A stretch of 64,000 nt of DNA from Oxyruncus cristatus (taxonomy: Eukaryota > Chordata > Aves > Passeriformes > Cotingidae), in contig VXAY01002116.1 of the NCBI GenBank assembly GCA_013399855.1, positions 186,001 to 250,000 of the forward strand. The letters are read 5' to 3'. Every line of letters starts with the position of its first letter. Positions within the stretch are counted from its first letter, which is position 1. The notes beneath the pieces were generated by a model, which had not been told where the DNA came from, did not search any database, and worked only from the letters and a program-made list of their open reading frames with translations. The position numbers were made by a program, and so were the translations under genes. Positions 24,701 through 42,119 of this stretch are shown piece by piece.

Positions 24701-27700
24701 GCTACAATGCTACAACTAGTAAAGTCAAACACTTAAATGCCAGAATTGAGGGTCAAAAGAGCTGCACGGCTTTAATTCATTATTTCTGTACATTTTGGAT
24801 TTTAATGCAGTCAGCCCCATGAATACACAGGGGCATAAAAGCGTTCAGACTGATTTAGGCCAAAGGGTTTATCTAGCTCAGCATCTTATTTCTGACAGCA
24901 ACCAATGGCAAATGCTTTAAAAATGAGGATCAAACATCAAGTCATACTTTCCCAAAACATTCCCCCAGTCTCCAGCTGCTTCTTGGCTCAGTGGCTGTTG
25001 CATCCAAGTGTGTTGTCTCAGACTTTGTTGACCCTTTCCATGGAGTTTTTCTCCCTGAATGTGTGCAAGTTCTTTTAACTTCCTGAATGGTCCATATTAG
25101 TGCTACAGAGTTTTGAACCAGTTTGACACAAGGGTAGCTGAGAGCCCTGAAGCAGCAGGCAGAGCAGCAGTATGTTTCAGTTTTCACTTTTCAACAGAGC
25201 TGCATAATGAAAAGGAAGGAGTAGGATTTTATTCCAGTCGTCGGATAAGTCATTTCTTCTCTCTTTGGTTCATTTTGCTTTTCGCTCCTTGTCTAATGAG
25301 AGGAAACTTTTAGGTCCAAGGAAAGGCTTTTGCCCACACAGACACATCCTGAGGATCTTTATAACCATTTGGCAGCTCACCTGGATGAATTCCTGCATCT
25401 ACAGCATTCCTGAGCGCTGCTGTTTGATAAATGGTATATATGTAACCTACACATCCCACATGGGTAATCTGTGATCCTTAGGCTAAATTTATGAGCCCAA
25501 ACTGGGAATAGAAGAGAGGCTGCTTCTCCCCTGAAGTGTTACTGTGTGAGCAGCGCAGCCTGTGTATCACGTAGTAGAGCAGCAGCCACGTCTCTGCATC
25601 AGCTGCTTGGCAGCTACCTGTGTCTCTGAAGCAGACAAATGTGAGGATGCTTCCCAGTATGAGCAGTCCCACTGGTGGGACAACCTGAGCCAGGCCCGTG
25701 GTGCTGCAGTGCTCCAAAAACCATCCCAGGCTTGGCAAGGGCAGCGGAGCAGCCTTCCTCCACATTCCAGTGCAATGCAGAACCTGGGCTTTCTGGGAAG
25801 AGAAAGGGAGATTTAATACCTACTTTTCAAACTGCTGAGTCAGTCCCCATATTTCCTTCAGTCCTGGCAAACAGAAATGAAAGGTTAATGTCGCCTCCTG
25901 CTCTGCCTTCCCATCCCTTTTCTGAAGTAAACAAATGTCAGCAAATCCTGGACTAACAGCACTGTTAAAAATATCACCCTTTCAGCAGACGAGCTCAGTG
26001 CCTTTGGTCTGAAGCTATCTCTTCACTACAGAAAAGGTGTGTTTTTACATCAAGATAAGAAGTCTAGATGGAAACCTTAGTGGCTGAGGGAAGAACATAA
26101 GTTCTGTGCTCTGCACCACAGTGTCACCAGATGGAGTAACTTCCAAATAGAAATTATTAGTGTAGGAATTTGACAGTATTTGACCCATTCATTATCAAGG
26201 TAGAAGCCAGCCCTGCTTTACTTGGGTAGAACCTGGCCTTGGGCTTGCAAGTGAAAATTAACTACTTCAGCCAAGATGCAGCACTCACTCTCTCCTTAGC
26301 ATATTACAAACCAAGCTAACCACAGCACCACATCTTCAGTCCAAGTGAAAAGATGGTGTCCCGTTAGACTTTGGAGCTGTATGAAAAATACTCACGATCA
26401 GAGAGACTATATCCCTTTCAAAGAGAGAAAAATCCCCACAAAGCTTTACCCAGGCGTTTTTCTGTCTGTTCAAGGAACGGGATGCTTGTTGTTCTGATGA
26501 CTAATTTCACTGGGGAAAGTTAAGAATGAAATTTTTCTGCTTATTGCTTGTTATGCAGTGGAATCCTACAGTTCAGGAAACTTCAGGTTGTGCAGACAAA
26601 TGTATCTTGTCAATGGAAGGTAAAAGTTTTCCCCTTTCAAAATTGGGTCCTTCCACCAATAACATTACACACTTGCCTCATGTGTAACTCCAGAAATAGG
26701 TCCCATTCCCTTCAAACACTCCACTTTATTAGATCAAACTTGAAAGTGTACTGGTCATTTTTGGACATGTATTCTTTTATACCTTCTATTTACTTCTCCA
26801 ACTATTTAACCACTCTTGATCTTCTTTGCAGAATTCACAATTGCTCCCTCTCTGCCAGAAATCAGCAAAGTACCAAATTACCAAATGTAATGATTCAAGT
26901 ATAGATTATTTTTGCTGGATGCCAGAATCTACACTTGATCAAAGCATTTTTCTTTCTTGAAAGGAAACTAGTACCTTATTATTTTGGATGTTACCGAACT
27001 ATCAAATCCAGGTGATAAAGTGTTCTGATCAGTGTCACAAACCTCTCCTGTGCTTTTAGCATAAATGAATATATAATAAATTCATCAATGGCTTCATCTG
27101 AATTCATTATCTTGTCTTCTATGTCACTTAATCTCCCATCAATGAATAGCAGATTCCATATGTGCAGTTCTTGTTTATAATGTTCATTAAAAGGCTTAAA
27201 TGAGAAACAGCAAAAAGTGCATTTTAATTCATTGTTAAGCACAGCAGAAAACTAAGCAGGATTCCAACTTTATGTACAATTTGCAGGCAGTATATGTTAG
27301 CTCAAACCCAGATCTCCCATAATGAGGTGTGCAGCCCATTGACTGATCACATCCATTGAAATGTTCTCTGTGTTCAGCTCTATTTCAATGCCTGGGGGCA
27401 TGAGGGGTGTGTGCTATTAAATAATTCTGTTCCTTCTAACAAGAAGAAGGGGAGCTTCTAAGCATGAAAAATTGTAAAATTTGACCTTAAAATGAACTAT
27501 AGCAAATGAACCTTGAATACAAAGTGATGTCACTACAGTTCAGTCAGAAACGTGTTTGAATCTGGACTAGCAGTTCTTTGGCTCATCTCCAGTGCTCAGC
27601 CCTGGGCTTCTACCCAGGGATGCTTATGGTGAAGCTCTGGGAAGGTCCTTTCAATATGAAAGATCCAAAATTGGAGAAGATTCAAAATCAGAGATGCCAA

Positions 27701-30650
27701 ATTCTTGTTAGCATTAATTATTCTTAATTCAAATCAAGATCAAGGTTCCGTCATGCTGGTCTCTGTGTAAACAGGGATAACAGTGTTTGGCTTGAGAGCC
27801 TGCAAAATGAGAAACAGAAACTAATGGAAGATTGAGGATGTGCCTAGAGGATGTGATGTGCAAGCAAATGAGCACCATGTTGTTTAGTCCAGCTCTCATA
27901 GTTGTCTGGGCTTCTGCATGTTGTCTGGGACAACATTTATTTTAAGGGGGATGGGAAAGAGTACAGTGAGGGGGCTGTCAAGGACTGTGGAACTAATTAG
28001 CTGAAGAGGGAACACACCAGAAAGGAGACCAAAAGAGCACGTGCACCATCAACTTTAATCTGCATTTCCAACAGATTTGTGTTAATCTAATGTACAGATT
28101 CGTGTTTCTTAGGCAATTGGAAGGCAAGGGAGGAACTCGGCTACAACTGCTACGTCATTGCACCATTTTCTTCCTCTACAGTCATCTACAGCTATGGTTG
28201 TGGTTGAGAAGTTGGCAGAATTTTATGGGAGCACTGTTAGGCTGATACTGAGATTTCAGAAATGTCATTAAATGGCCAAAATCAGACAGAATCAAATGTT
28301 TGCCTCTCTCCTCAGTGCTCTTCAGCCTCAAACATTCGTGGGGTTGCTCTTTGCCAGGCTCCACTGAAATGCCCATGAGGACACTAACTCTTTTATGTTT
28401 TTGTCTCATCTGCAATTCCCAGAATTATTTAAAAGGCTTTCAGAAGCGCTCATGAGAGCAGAAATAAGTGCAATTACTTGGAGTACACATGAAGGCACCA
28501 GTCATGTCCTGTATGGTTAGCAGAAGTGCCCCATGGTGCACTGTTACTCTTCAAATGGGGTTCACGTTGTAATGGGGATACACCAGAACTTGGGAGCTGG
28601 AAATCACTGACGTGTTCAGGCCTGCGAAGCGGCCACAGTCTGGCAGAAATGTTTTTAAGGAAATCGAAATGTCTATTGAGCATAATTGAATTCATTTGTG
28701 ATATTTGTGATAGATTTAAGTTCATTTGCTGTATTTGCCAGAAGTGCTAAAACCCAGGAATAAAGAAATCTCTTGTGTAGCACTAGAGGTTTCCCTGAGG
28801 TCCTTGTCACTGAAGACTCATGTTTCAGTTGGCTGAGGTTTCATTGCACTTGGTTAAACATTCTTGCTATAAAGCCCATCTCTGTGAATTAGCCAAGTTA
28901 TTATGATAGGGATCTGTTACTTAAAAGAACAATTCTACCTTAAATACTTTTTGAGAAGGAAAGGCACAGTAGGGTGTAAACCCCTCTGTTAGCAAGTCTG
29001 CATAAATCTGATTAGAGAAGAAATTGTGCATGTTGTGGTATCACAAGGAGAATGGACCTAGAAAGGATTTAATTTCTGTCTAGATGCTTTTTACTATCAC
29101 AAAATGCCGTTTATCAAATGAAATAAAGAATTATAAGTTCAGTCAAAACAAAATTTCTGCAGGAAATTCAGCAGCAGGTCTTGACTGTACATTATATATT
29201 TGTTGTTGCAAAACTCTGTGACATTCAGAAGATGCAAATACTGTAGTATCACTCACAATTCCTACAGCTCCAGGAAACTCCTTTCTTTGGACAATGTTAG
29301 TCAGCAGTGCATTGATTACACAGTTAGACCCTCCGTCCCCAAAGTCTGAATCTTCGCAGGCATTTTACTGATAGGATGAGGTCTGACTCCACCTCTTGCA
29401 CTGAGATTCTGAAGAAAGAGTAAACCACTAAACACTGTGAGAGTGATTTAGTCCCTCATCAGGCCCCCTTAGTTACCCTAGTTACCACTGAAGCAGCACA
29501 AAAGATAAAGGGAAACTAAATAAAGAAGAAATGTCCTGTTTGCTTATTCATGTGGGGAAAAAAAAAAGGTCATTTTCACAAAAAAAATAAAGTTTCTTTC
29601 CAGTATACTCACAGCAAAAACTTCTAACATAAAATTATACTTACTGCCCACCACTATGATTTAAAAGTAAGCTGTCTCTGCATCCTTTGTATACATGGAA
29701 AGTTTACATGTGTGGCTGTTAATGAAAACTGACTACAATATTTGGGTTTCTTAGTGCAGAAATGTTGAGTAAAGCTTCGCTGTGACACTTACTTCTAAGA
29801 CTTGTTTGAAATATAATATAGATAACAAGGTTATCATCAGTTGACTGCTATCACCTAAAGCAGCAAATAATCTTCTTTTTGTGTTCCAAAAAAGTGCAGA
29901 GTCATTCTGATCTTCCTCCCTAGAAAGTTTACAAAGGCTGGCAGTATCCAGCCTCTCCTTCCAGTAGTGCCTCATGGCTTCAGACTGCGATCTCAGTGCA
30001 TGTTATGTGGAGTGATAAAGGCAGATCAAATTCCTATGCCAAGAAGATGACTGGTTGTGGCAGAAGCAATAGCTAAATGCTGAACACGCATGGTTTGGTC
30101 AAGAAAACACTGAAGACAGACTGGTTTTCATGCTTAAACAATCCTAAGCATCTTAAGTCAAATTCGGGTATGATGGCAAAAAAGAGACCTCAGGAATCTG
30201 AGCAGGATCTGCCTTGCAGCATTAAGACAGGATGTACCTAGCACTCACATTAACATTTATGAATCCAACCTTTAGACTTGTAATGAAGAAGACTTTATAA
30301 CCCTCTTGTATTTTGTGTTCCAGTGTTTAATGAACCTTAAAGAAAGAAATATTTGTTTTTTCTGGTGTCTAATCTAAATGGAGAGTTTTTGTGCAAATGA
30401 AACCATGTCCTTCTCAAAGTAGAAATGAGGAAGAATTGGTTTCCATCCTCTTCTTAATAACTTCTTTCATATCAAATGTTTTTGAGTTATTATTGACATT
30501 CCAGTCTATAACGGGAAAAAGTCCAACTAATTCAGTTTTTCTTTATGCTTTTCATTTTTAAATAACAGGCTATTGTTTGCTGGTTTTATTCCCCAGGGTA
30601 TTCACCCTAATTTTTCCATTGTTTTTAAATGTCCCCACTCACAGTAGGGA
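21775..30650 (+). other. PTCHD4: PTCHD4 intron sequence; no gene seen
   Basis: About 8.9 kb without a supportable gene. A locally more GC-rich patch lies around 25500-25790 and carries overlapping chance ORFs on both strands. A short perfect inverted repeat sits at 24533-24564. Open frames such as 23829-24155 and 26548-26904 have no known domain and no coding-like context. No transposon family could be named with confidence. Confidence 0.55.
24533..24564. repeat. Short inverted repeat (10-bp arms, 12-nt loop)
   Basis: GCAGTGCATG at 24533-24542 is the exact reverse complement of CATGCACTGC at 24555-24564, with a 12-base spacer. The pairing does not extend further on either side, so the stem is too short for a microRNA precursor. 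Probably chance. Confidence 0.7.
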
Positions 30651-30706
30651 TCTGGAACTAGGTGATCTTGAAAGATCCCTTCCAACCCAAATCTTCCTGT
30701 GATCCA
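30651..30706 (+). mobile_element. CR1 retrotransposon 3' tip
   Basis: CTGGAACTAGGTGATCTTGA followed by AGATCCCTTCCAACCCAAAT and CTTCCTGTGATCC match the last ~55 bases of avian CR1. It is a heavily 5'-truncated copy in sense with PTCHD4. Confidence 0.85.
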
Positions 30707-32064
30707 AAGAAAATATCATGCCCCTTTTCAAAACAGCACTCCACTTCTCCTTTTTGAAGATGCATACTTTGCTGCTTCTCTCCATTCTTCTCAGACCATC
30801 CCATCTACATTCATTCTCTCAGATGACTTCTAATAGTCCTGAGATTGCTTTGGCTTAATTTTTAATTGATTCATTTCTCCAGGCTCTTCCAACTTGAATA
30901 AGTTTAACTCAATCAAGTGGTCTTTAATCTATTATTTCACTCTTCTTTTTTCTGTCTCTGTCCTCTTCAAACTTATTTTAAATATCTGCTCACAATTAAT
31001 CTTTTGTTTCTAAATTTGAGGCAGAAAAAACATTATTTATTTCCATCTTCTCTGCAGCCTCCCTTACTTGCACTCTTAACCTCACAAGTAATGGGATAAA
31101 AATTTCTCCTCTCCTTTTCTCTTAAGTAGTCATAGGCCATTGCCTGTCTGGTAAATAAAAAATTGCTGTACTTCATTTTTGTCATGTTAGTACCAGAGAA
31201 ACTTGGCAGTTTTGACCCAGAGCCAAAGACCCTCTGAACCTTCCCAGAACTGCTCAGTGAACTTACCTCCACTGTCACTGTTGTCAGTGACATAACAATG
31301 CAGCTGAAGGAACAGAATTTTACAGAGTGAGTGTGGTGTCTGAATCATCAGAATTGTCAGATAATGTTCAGGAAAAAATGGATTTGTATCCTTGTTGGGG
31401 AAGGGGGATCGATTTGTTTACGTGGGGAGGGGAACAGGGACTGACTGGAAAATTTGGTATCCAAGTAATGATGGGGGAAAACCAGTCAGGTAAAGATTTC
31501 TTCTTGTGGCAGCAAGGAAATTACTGCACTGTATTCCCCAGTACCTGTATTTGTGTCACAGAACTAAAGTTATTTGTAAAAGGGGGGTAAGTTGAAATTT
31601 TGCATTTGTGTATTAACAGTCCTAAGAAAATCAGTGCCAATTTTCATCCTCAAGGAAGTTACAAATAACAGTGTTTTTTTCCTTAAGTTACTATTTGTTC
31701 TATTTGTAAAAAAAGTCTAGAGTTTGATTACAGTATTTTAATTTTCAATATTTTCACAAGTTTGTGCTTACTCATTAATGTGTACTCTTGGGTATTCCTT
31801 TATACATATGTTTGACAGTATAAAGCTCCTTTCTATTAGTCATTGCATACCTACCTTAAGATTAAATGCACCCAGGAATTCTTCACTGAGAGTGTGATAT
31901 GCTAAAATTTAAAAATTAATAACAATAAAAACATGACAAAGATGCAACTATGAACATAAACTTGAAGGAGGGCAGATAAGTGAGATTTTTGAATAAGCAG
32001 AGAAAAGCCAATATTACTGTTAATTGTTGATAGAGCTGTTAGAGCACTGCTTCACCCAACCTGG
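30707..32064 (+). other. PTCHD4: PTCHD4 intron sequence; no gene seen
   Basis: AT-rich, with pyrimidine-rich stretches around 30720-31080. Only short ORFs with no recognisable domain occur. No RNA gene or repeat is seen apart from low-complexity tracts. Confidence 0.55.
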
Positions 32065-32463
32065 TGCTGGAGCATTTCCAGAGAAGGGCAAAGTAGCTGG
32101 TGAAGGGTCTGGATCATAAATCTGTTGAGGAGTCACTGAGGGAGCTTCTCTACAACTCCCTGAGAGGAGGTTGTAGCCAGATGGGGGTCGATCTCTTCTC
32201 CCAGGTAAGAAACAGGACAAGAGGAAGTGGCCTCAAGCTGTGCCAGGGGAGGTTTAGGTTGGATAATAGGGACCATTTCTTTTTCAAGCACTGGAAGAGC
32301 CTGCCCAGGGAAGTGGGAGAATTACCATCCCTGGAGGTATTAAAAGATGTGAAAATGTGGTACTGAAGGACGTGTTTTAGTGGTGAACTTGGCAGTGCTG
32401 GGTCAACAGTTGGACTCCATGGCCTCAAAGGTGACTTCCAACGTAAAAGATTCGATGATTCCT
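32065..32463 (+). mobile_element. CR1 retrotransposon 3' fragment (about 400 bp)
   Basis: CR1 landmarks in order: TTTCCAGAGAAGGGCAAAGT, GGAGGTTGTAGCCAGATGGG, TCTCTTCTCCCAGGTAAGAA, GTGGCCTCAAGCTGTGCCAG, CCATCCCTGGAGGTATTAAA, and the worn terminal GTGACTTCCAACGTAAAAGA with TTCGATGATTCC. It is 5'-truncated, diverged, and in sense with PTCHD4. The overlapping short ORFs on both strands are CR1 debris, not genes. Confidence 0.92.
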
Positions 32464-36145
<3,682 letters not shown>

Positions 36146-37270
36146 AAGGTTTAGAAAAAATAATAGTATATTCTCTTTTTAAAAAAGTGTTGCACAGAGA
36201 TGCAGGGAAAATAGAGCAAAGATCTCAGCTGCTTGTGCTGGCCAGGTCTGACAAGGCAAAGGAAGATCAAGAAGGGGTATTCATGACACCTCAAGGTGCA
36301 AACTTTTTTTAACAAAAATAATGAAAGTAAAATAATCTCAAATGTTTCCTTCGAATCCTCATTCTCCACCAGGGAAGAGGCTGTTGGCCATTAAGTGTTC
36401 CTGAATCTCAAACTGTAGCTCTAATGGGAATTGCTTAAGTTGTCTTATGTGGGGCTGAAGCAAAGGTGAAAAAAAAATAGTTACTAATAAGTAAACAGTA
36501 GGGAAAAGGGCAGATTTTTTTGGTAAAATTTTACATGGAAGAGAAAAAGAAACAATATTTAAAATGAGAACAGGTTACAAGACCAAGCGATATTAAAAGT
36601 GCCATGGCACTCTTTTTCTAATTTTCTTGAGCAAGTTGGTTAAGATGAAACCTATGCACTTGGGAAGTAAATGTTTAAAACAATCTAAGCCAAAGTACTT
36701 CCCAATTCCAATATACCATATATATCTGTAACACCACAATTAGAGCATTATTGCAAGTACGGTTGGCAAAGCCAAGGGATAGAGGTACTGTTTATATAGG
36801 AGAAGAAATAACCATAGCCATTTGGAAATTTAATGTTTAGTTCCTTTAAATGTAACATATCATTGTTATCCCAAGGTCACAGCTGGTAGTTAATACCATA
36901 CACACATTTTGGTACTTCTGAATTGTGAATTTCCCCTTGAACTAACAGATCTCATAAAATTAACACAGGCGATCACCGCTGCAGAGCTGTTTGCAGTTCC
37001 GGCAGTGTAACACTTTTGAATTCTAATTTGTCAGTGTTGACATGAAATACGGAGTATTAATCAAGCAGGAGCTTTAAACGTAGTGATGGATTGCATATCA
37101 CAGGCATAACGTGATCGGGTAACAGCTGAGTCAGCTCTGGAGCACCTGCACAGTATTATCACTATATATTTGGTCCAATGGACGAAGGGATGTGTTTGCT
37201 GGTCCCTGCAATATGCTGCAGGAAGTGGGATTTTCCCCTTCTTTAGGCAAAACGTCAGTCATATAATTGC

Positions 37271-37288
37271 CACACACACACACACACA
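37271..37288. repeat. (CA)9 microsatellite
   Basis: A perfect CA dinucleotide run, probably within the PTCHD4 3' UTR or just beyond it. Confidence 0.95.
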
Positions 37289-39034
37289 AAAGACCTTGTA
37301 AAGGTTTGCATGGGGCTGGATCAACACCTAGTTCTAAAAAGACAGATTGGTCCCCTGTGGGAAGGGGAGGGTGAAATGTCTTTTCTATTATTATTCCTAA
37401 ATATTTGAGTGTTCATCATCTGCAACATAAAGCTTTGTTATGGCAGTTGAAATTTCACAGGAGAGTGCAGTAAATCCACAGTTACTCTGTGACACTAGGA
37501 ATTGTACTGTAAAGGACTATGATTGACTTTCTCTGCTTTGTAAACTATTCAGCTTAGTAGCCCAAGAGAAGGGATGAAAACAGATCTAGCCATTTCAGTT
37601 TGCTCTCGGCCCAGTGCTGCACTGGACCTTGCCATGTTGATCTCTCCTTTCAGTATTTCAAAAGGGCTTGCTTTCTACTCTCTGGAATATGGTATAGCAT
37701 CACCTCCATGAGCAATGTCTTCCTGAATCTATAGTATCCATGAGGACACTATGTAAAGATATCACTATATGGAGTGTTTATGTCTACTTTGTATTACTTG
37801 TGGGTACCTTTAAAAGATTATCTGGAAGCTGTTTGCCTTCCAAAATGTGTGTACATGTCTATATGTGGCTGATAACTCAGTCTCAAGCCTGCAGAGTTTG
37901 CTGATGAGGGTGTGTACATATGTTTTACTAAAAAGCTCTCTGCAAGACATTAATTCTTTGCTATGTGATATGTCTCACTTCTTCCTACGATTTTGTGATC
38001 AGGGAGAGCCAAAAAAAGATCACCTGCAGCACAAAGAAAAGCCATTTGATTGCCCGTTCTAATGTTCATGAGCTGCTTCTGTTTCCAAGGAATGCAATTT
38101 CACCTCCTCCCTATACTTTCTGTACTTTGCCATTATCATTTGCCAAAAATGACCTCTGTGTTTTAGGAGTGGTCAAAGCTCTTGATTGTTTGAGGAAATT
38201 TTTGAGTGCAACAGGTCTTTAAGAAATATAAACTTTCTAGACAGGCAAAGCTTCCAAAGTTTGAATCCAGACCTAAACTTCAGGGGTAGACAGATCAAGG
38301 TTACTGGTTTGACCCAAAATATTCAAGGGCCAGCTCTAAAACTGAGATCTAAGTAGTTTAGTAAGATTTAGGAGCAGGGGATGTTTTAATGTTGGGTTTA
38401 GGCTCAGATGTGTCTCTAGTTGGGAAGTATTTACTGATTGATTTGCATATTGAAGACATTGTGCAATATCCATCCTTTTTAGAACAGTCCATTATGAATG
38501 TCAGGCTTCCCATTTCCTCCGCTGTCCACACAAAACCTGGATTGTTGTAGCACTGTGACCCTTGGTTATCACTTCTGGAGCTGTCAGCTGGGAAATTCCT
38601 GGTCTTCTTTTGTGCTGCCCAGGTGTACCCCAGGGATGTCTGTCATGCATTGTATTGAGGAAAATAGTAGTTTCCAAAGCCATCAAAGCCAGGATTCATC
38701 TCATTTAACTTCAGATGTTGACAACGTAGATATTTATATTTAAACTTCCTTTATGGCCAAAAGAGAGGGAAAGACACTTCTGATCCATTTTACAGTTATG
38801 CACTGGGAGTAAACAAATCACACCTTATAAAATGTGGATTTCTGTCCATTGGTGATCAAGGAAGCTCAGCAAAATTAGTTCAAACACAGACACAGGAAAT
38901 GCAGACTCATGCAGAGCTGATGAGATAAACCCCACTTAAAACGACCAAATATCAAGTGAAAGAGCTAAGATAAAAACTGTAGAAACTTGCCTCCCAAGCT
39001 TCTATTTTAGGCATAAATCCCAGGAGTAGCTCAG

Positions 39035-39040
39035 ATTAAA
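39035..39040 (+). promoter_or_regulatory. Candidate polyadenylation signal ATTAAA
   Basis: The first ATTAAA or AATAAA hexamer I found after the PTCHD4 stop codon, followed by T-rich and GT-containing sequence (TTTTATGTTCTGCTTATGAG). A hexamer alone is weak evidence. Confidence 0.25.
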
Positions 39041-40142
39041 TTTTATGTTCTGCTTATGAGGCTTTTATGCAGAACAGATTGTTTAAAAATTGCCCCTGGA
39101 ATTCCCCTAGCATAGAATGGTGAGCCAAGAAATCAGATGACAATATTGAAGGTGGGCTCACATAAATGAACTAGAGTTTGATGAAGTGTCAAACCAGCTC
39201 CTCTCAGTATCACGCACGTGCAGGAGCACTTGTGTAACAGACACCTGATATATAGATCACACATTGGGACTAGAAGCCTTTTATTTCCATGCCAGTGCAG
39301 GAGCGGAGCAGAAAACAAACCAGATCTTCCATGGTTGTCATTTTGTTACTTTTGACAACCATTTTCCACATCCATCAAAAAAAGGCCAGTGCAGCTGTTA
39401 CTTCTGCAGATGCATTGGTTTCTGTGGAACAAGGAAAGCTTTCACTTCAATCTAAATATAGATTATTTTCTTCTATAACCCCCTTCCCACCGGAACAATT
39501 TTGGGATGGATAGTCCACATTATTTAATTCCTTCTCCCTTTTTTTTCTTATTTTTCTATCAGCCCTTTTAAAAAAATTGTACCTTTTTCTATAACACCTT
39601 TCCAGCTCAACTGGAGCTACACCTGTGAAGAAGGAGCATAGCTCAAGCAAAGGAATTTGACAGTCTGATACATGCTGCATATTTTTTCCCAGTTATCATA
39701 ACTCCCCTGCAATATTGCACATATTCCTTTAATGTCTGATTTTATATATGGTCTAGATAATCTGCCAAGAACCCTGAGTGCATCTCCTGCTTGGTTTTGT
39801 TTCGTTCCCTTGAAGTATATTGGTTTGAATTCATTGTTGAGATAACTCTGTTATCAGAGAGATTTATTCAGCAGATTTATTGCCATGGTATATCTGACTT
39901 TGCATGCTTTCTATCTGGTAAGAAGTGAAATCATAACAAATGAACCTCTTACATTGTTGATATGCTTGTTGAACAATATATCTGTCTATACTCTATAGCC
40001 ACTGTTGCATGCTGCATTCAGGAGGCTGCAGTGAAGGAATATTTCTTAACGCTTTCCTCTGTGGGCTACTTTAACCTTGACCTATTCCTTGTCTTTTTTA
40101 TTACAGTTAAGTCTTCAGCTCTACAGTGCAGTATTTGATACA

Positions 40143-40370
40143 GGTTTGGATTAGATGTTAGGAAGAAATTCTTTGCTGTGAGGGTGGTGAGTCCCTTGCA
40201 CAGGTTGCTCAGGGAAGCTGTGGCTGCCCCATCCCTGGAAGTGTCCAAGGCCAGGTTGGACGGGGCTTGGAGTAACCTGGGATAGTGGAAGGTGGCCCTA
40301 CCTGTGGCAGGGGTGTTGGAACAAAATGTTCTTAGGGTCCCTTCATACCCAAATCATTCCATGATTCTGC
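40143..40370 (+). mobile_element. CR1 retrotransposon 3' fragment
   Basis: GGTTTGGATTAGATGTTAGG, AAATTCTTTGCTGTGAGGGT, CCATCCCTGGAAGTGTCCAA, GGCCAGGTTGGACGGGGCTT, and terminal AAATCATTCCATGATTCTGC. This is the standard avian CR1 3' end, 5'-truncated, on the + strand. It shows less decay than the copies at 17835 and 32065. Confidence 0.95.
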
Positions 40371-41326
40371 ATTTTGTAAATTTATTGCCTAACAAAGCGT
40401 CATGGCTTTTATGGTCAAGATAGGTATGGATTCATGGTACCTTACATGCATAATTTACAGAGGTTATCTTCAGGGGTATTGTATTACTTCAAACAATTTC
40501 TCTTCAGAATGCTAATATCTATTCAAGTTCCTTGAACAAGTCTAGTTCTGAAATTTTCTCCAATGGGGAAGAAAGAACCAGGGGGAAGGAAAAAATATGC
40601 ATTTAAGTAGTTGTGTAATCAGTGTTCTTTTTTCCCCAAAGGCTTTCACTGCTCTACTCTTAATTAAGTCACACTGAGTAGTGACTCTAGCATAATTAAG
40701 ATTTATTTCAATGGAGTTATTCCATATTTCATTGTGACAAGAGCTTGGCTTATTGTCTTTATGCAAGTACCATGCTAAGTCTCTGATTAATTTTTCAGTA
40801 ATTATAAACTTTAATAAGTTATTTTTCATTGCAACACTAGGTTTTTGAGTACCTCAAGCTCTCATTTGATGTTCTAGGAAACACTGTAAGGAAGTAAAGT
40901 TAGTCAGTCAGTGAGCAAGAGACATGTTGTAGTGTTGCCTCTTCACAAAGAGGCAGCATGTAGTCCAACAAGGCTTTAAATAAAAAATAATGCTCAGGAT
41001 ATCTCAGAAGATTAATGTGAATTGGAAAGCAAGTGAAACCTTGTTGGGAGGGTAGTGTAATCAAATCATGGACAGCCAAAACTTTGATTTTTCTTCCAGA
41101 ACTTCTTACACAAGCAAGAAGGCATTTGAACAGGGAAGGAAATTGAATACAGAAAGCAGCTCATCCATCACTTAAAATGATTCATTTCACCATAGTCTTG
41201 CATAAACAGCTTCACACACCAAGTGAGTGCAGGTTGTCCCACCTCAGCATGTCCTGTTTTCCAGGTAGAAGAAAGTTTTCTGTGATCTTTTGCTTTTAAT
41301 CCTCAAGGCTTTACCCAAACTCAATC

Positions 41327-41341
41327 TTTTTTTTTTTTTTT
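41327..41341. repeat. Poly(T) tract, T15
   Basis: Homopolymer run at the start of a long pyrimidine-rich belt. Confidence 0.9.
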
Positions 41342-42113
41342 CCCCTCAATCATTTCCCCATCTGTTTCTACTTCTTTCATGGCTTAAAAGCAAAGTCTCC
41401 AATGCAAAATTTGGATGCTCATCCTACCCATTGTGGTGCGAAACATCATTGCTTAACCACGAGGCTGAGGTGGGTTATTGGTTTTCAGACCAAGTGCAGG
41501 GATTTGGCTTCCTAGCCCAGACAGGCAATCAAAACCCTGCTGAAAACAAGCAAATGTGAAGCAGTTCTGAACTTCATCTTTCCTAGTTCTCTTTGTTTCC
41601 TCACTGACATATCAAGGTGTCCACAACACTATTCTCATTTTTTTCCTGCTTCTTCATTAAAAAAACACTTTCTCTTTCCCACTCCCTGAGGCTATCTTCC
41701 CTTTGCAGCTTCACTTATTTTGTACTTTATTCCTCTTCTGTGTGCTCTCAACCTCTTCAAAATTCCCCTATTTATATTTGAAAATTATGAGAGCATAACT
41801 CTGTTGAAATAAATGGAAGATGCCTGGATGCTTTTAAGGGCAGCCTGTGGTACAGAACTAACTAATTTATAACAGTGCCCAAATAGCTAAATACTTTCTT
41901 CAGAAAGAAAACTGTCTGTAAGAAAACTTAGAAAATAATTAAGCCTAAATTTCCATTTTTTATGTCATAAACTTCTACTTCTTTTGATTCTTTTACCGTA
42001 GGCATTTCTCTTTTTTTTTTTTCCAGCACGCTTTTATCATAGAAATGCCTAGTTTTTCTCTGCTTTTCTCTCTCAGCAACAAAAATAGATGGACACTTCC
42101 TCATACCCTCAAA

Positions 42114-42119
42114 AATAAA
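42114..42119 (+). promoter_or_regulatory. Candidate polyadenylation signal AATAAA
   Basis: Canonical hexamer followed about 25-45 bases later by GT/T-rich sequence (TTTTGTGCCATTTTTCTGTC). If used by PTCHD4 the 3' UTR would be ~6 kb and include the CR1 at 40143. Another AATAAA lies at 41808-41813. Both are speculative. Confidence 0.2.

Larger units (their letters stand above)
36146..40142 (+). other. PTCHD4: PTCHD4 3' UTR (extent unknown) and following non-coding sequence
   Basis: No coding frame follows the TGA. By reading I found no AATAAA in the first ~5.6 kb after the stop. The first near-canonical signal is ATTAAA at 39035-39040, which would give a 3' UTR of roughly 2.9 kb. A (CA)9 run lies at 37271-37288. 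Short ORFs here have no recognised domain. The transcript end needs RNA evidence. Confidence 0.5.
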
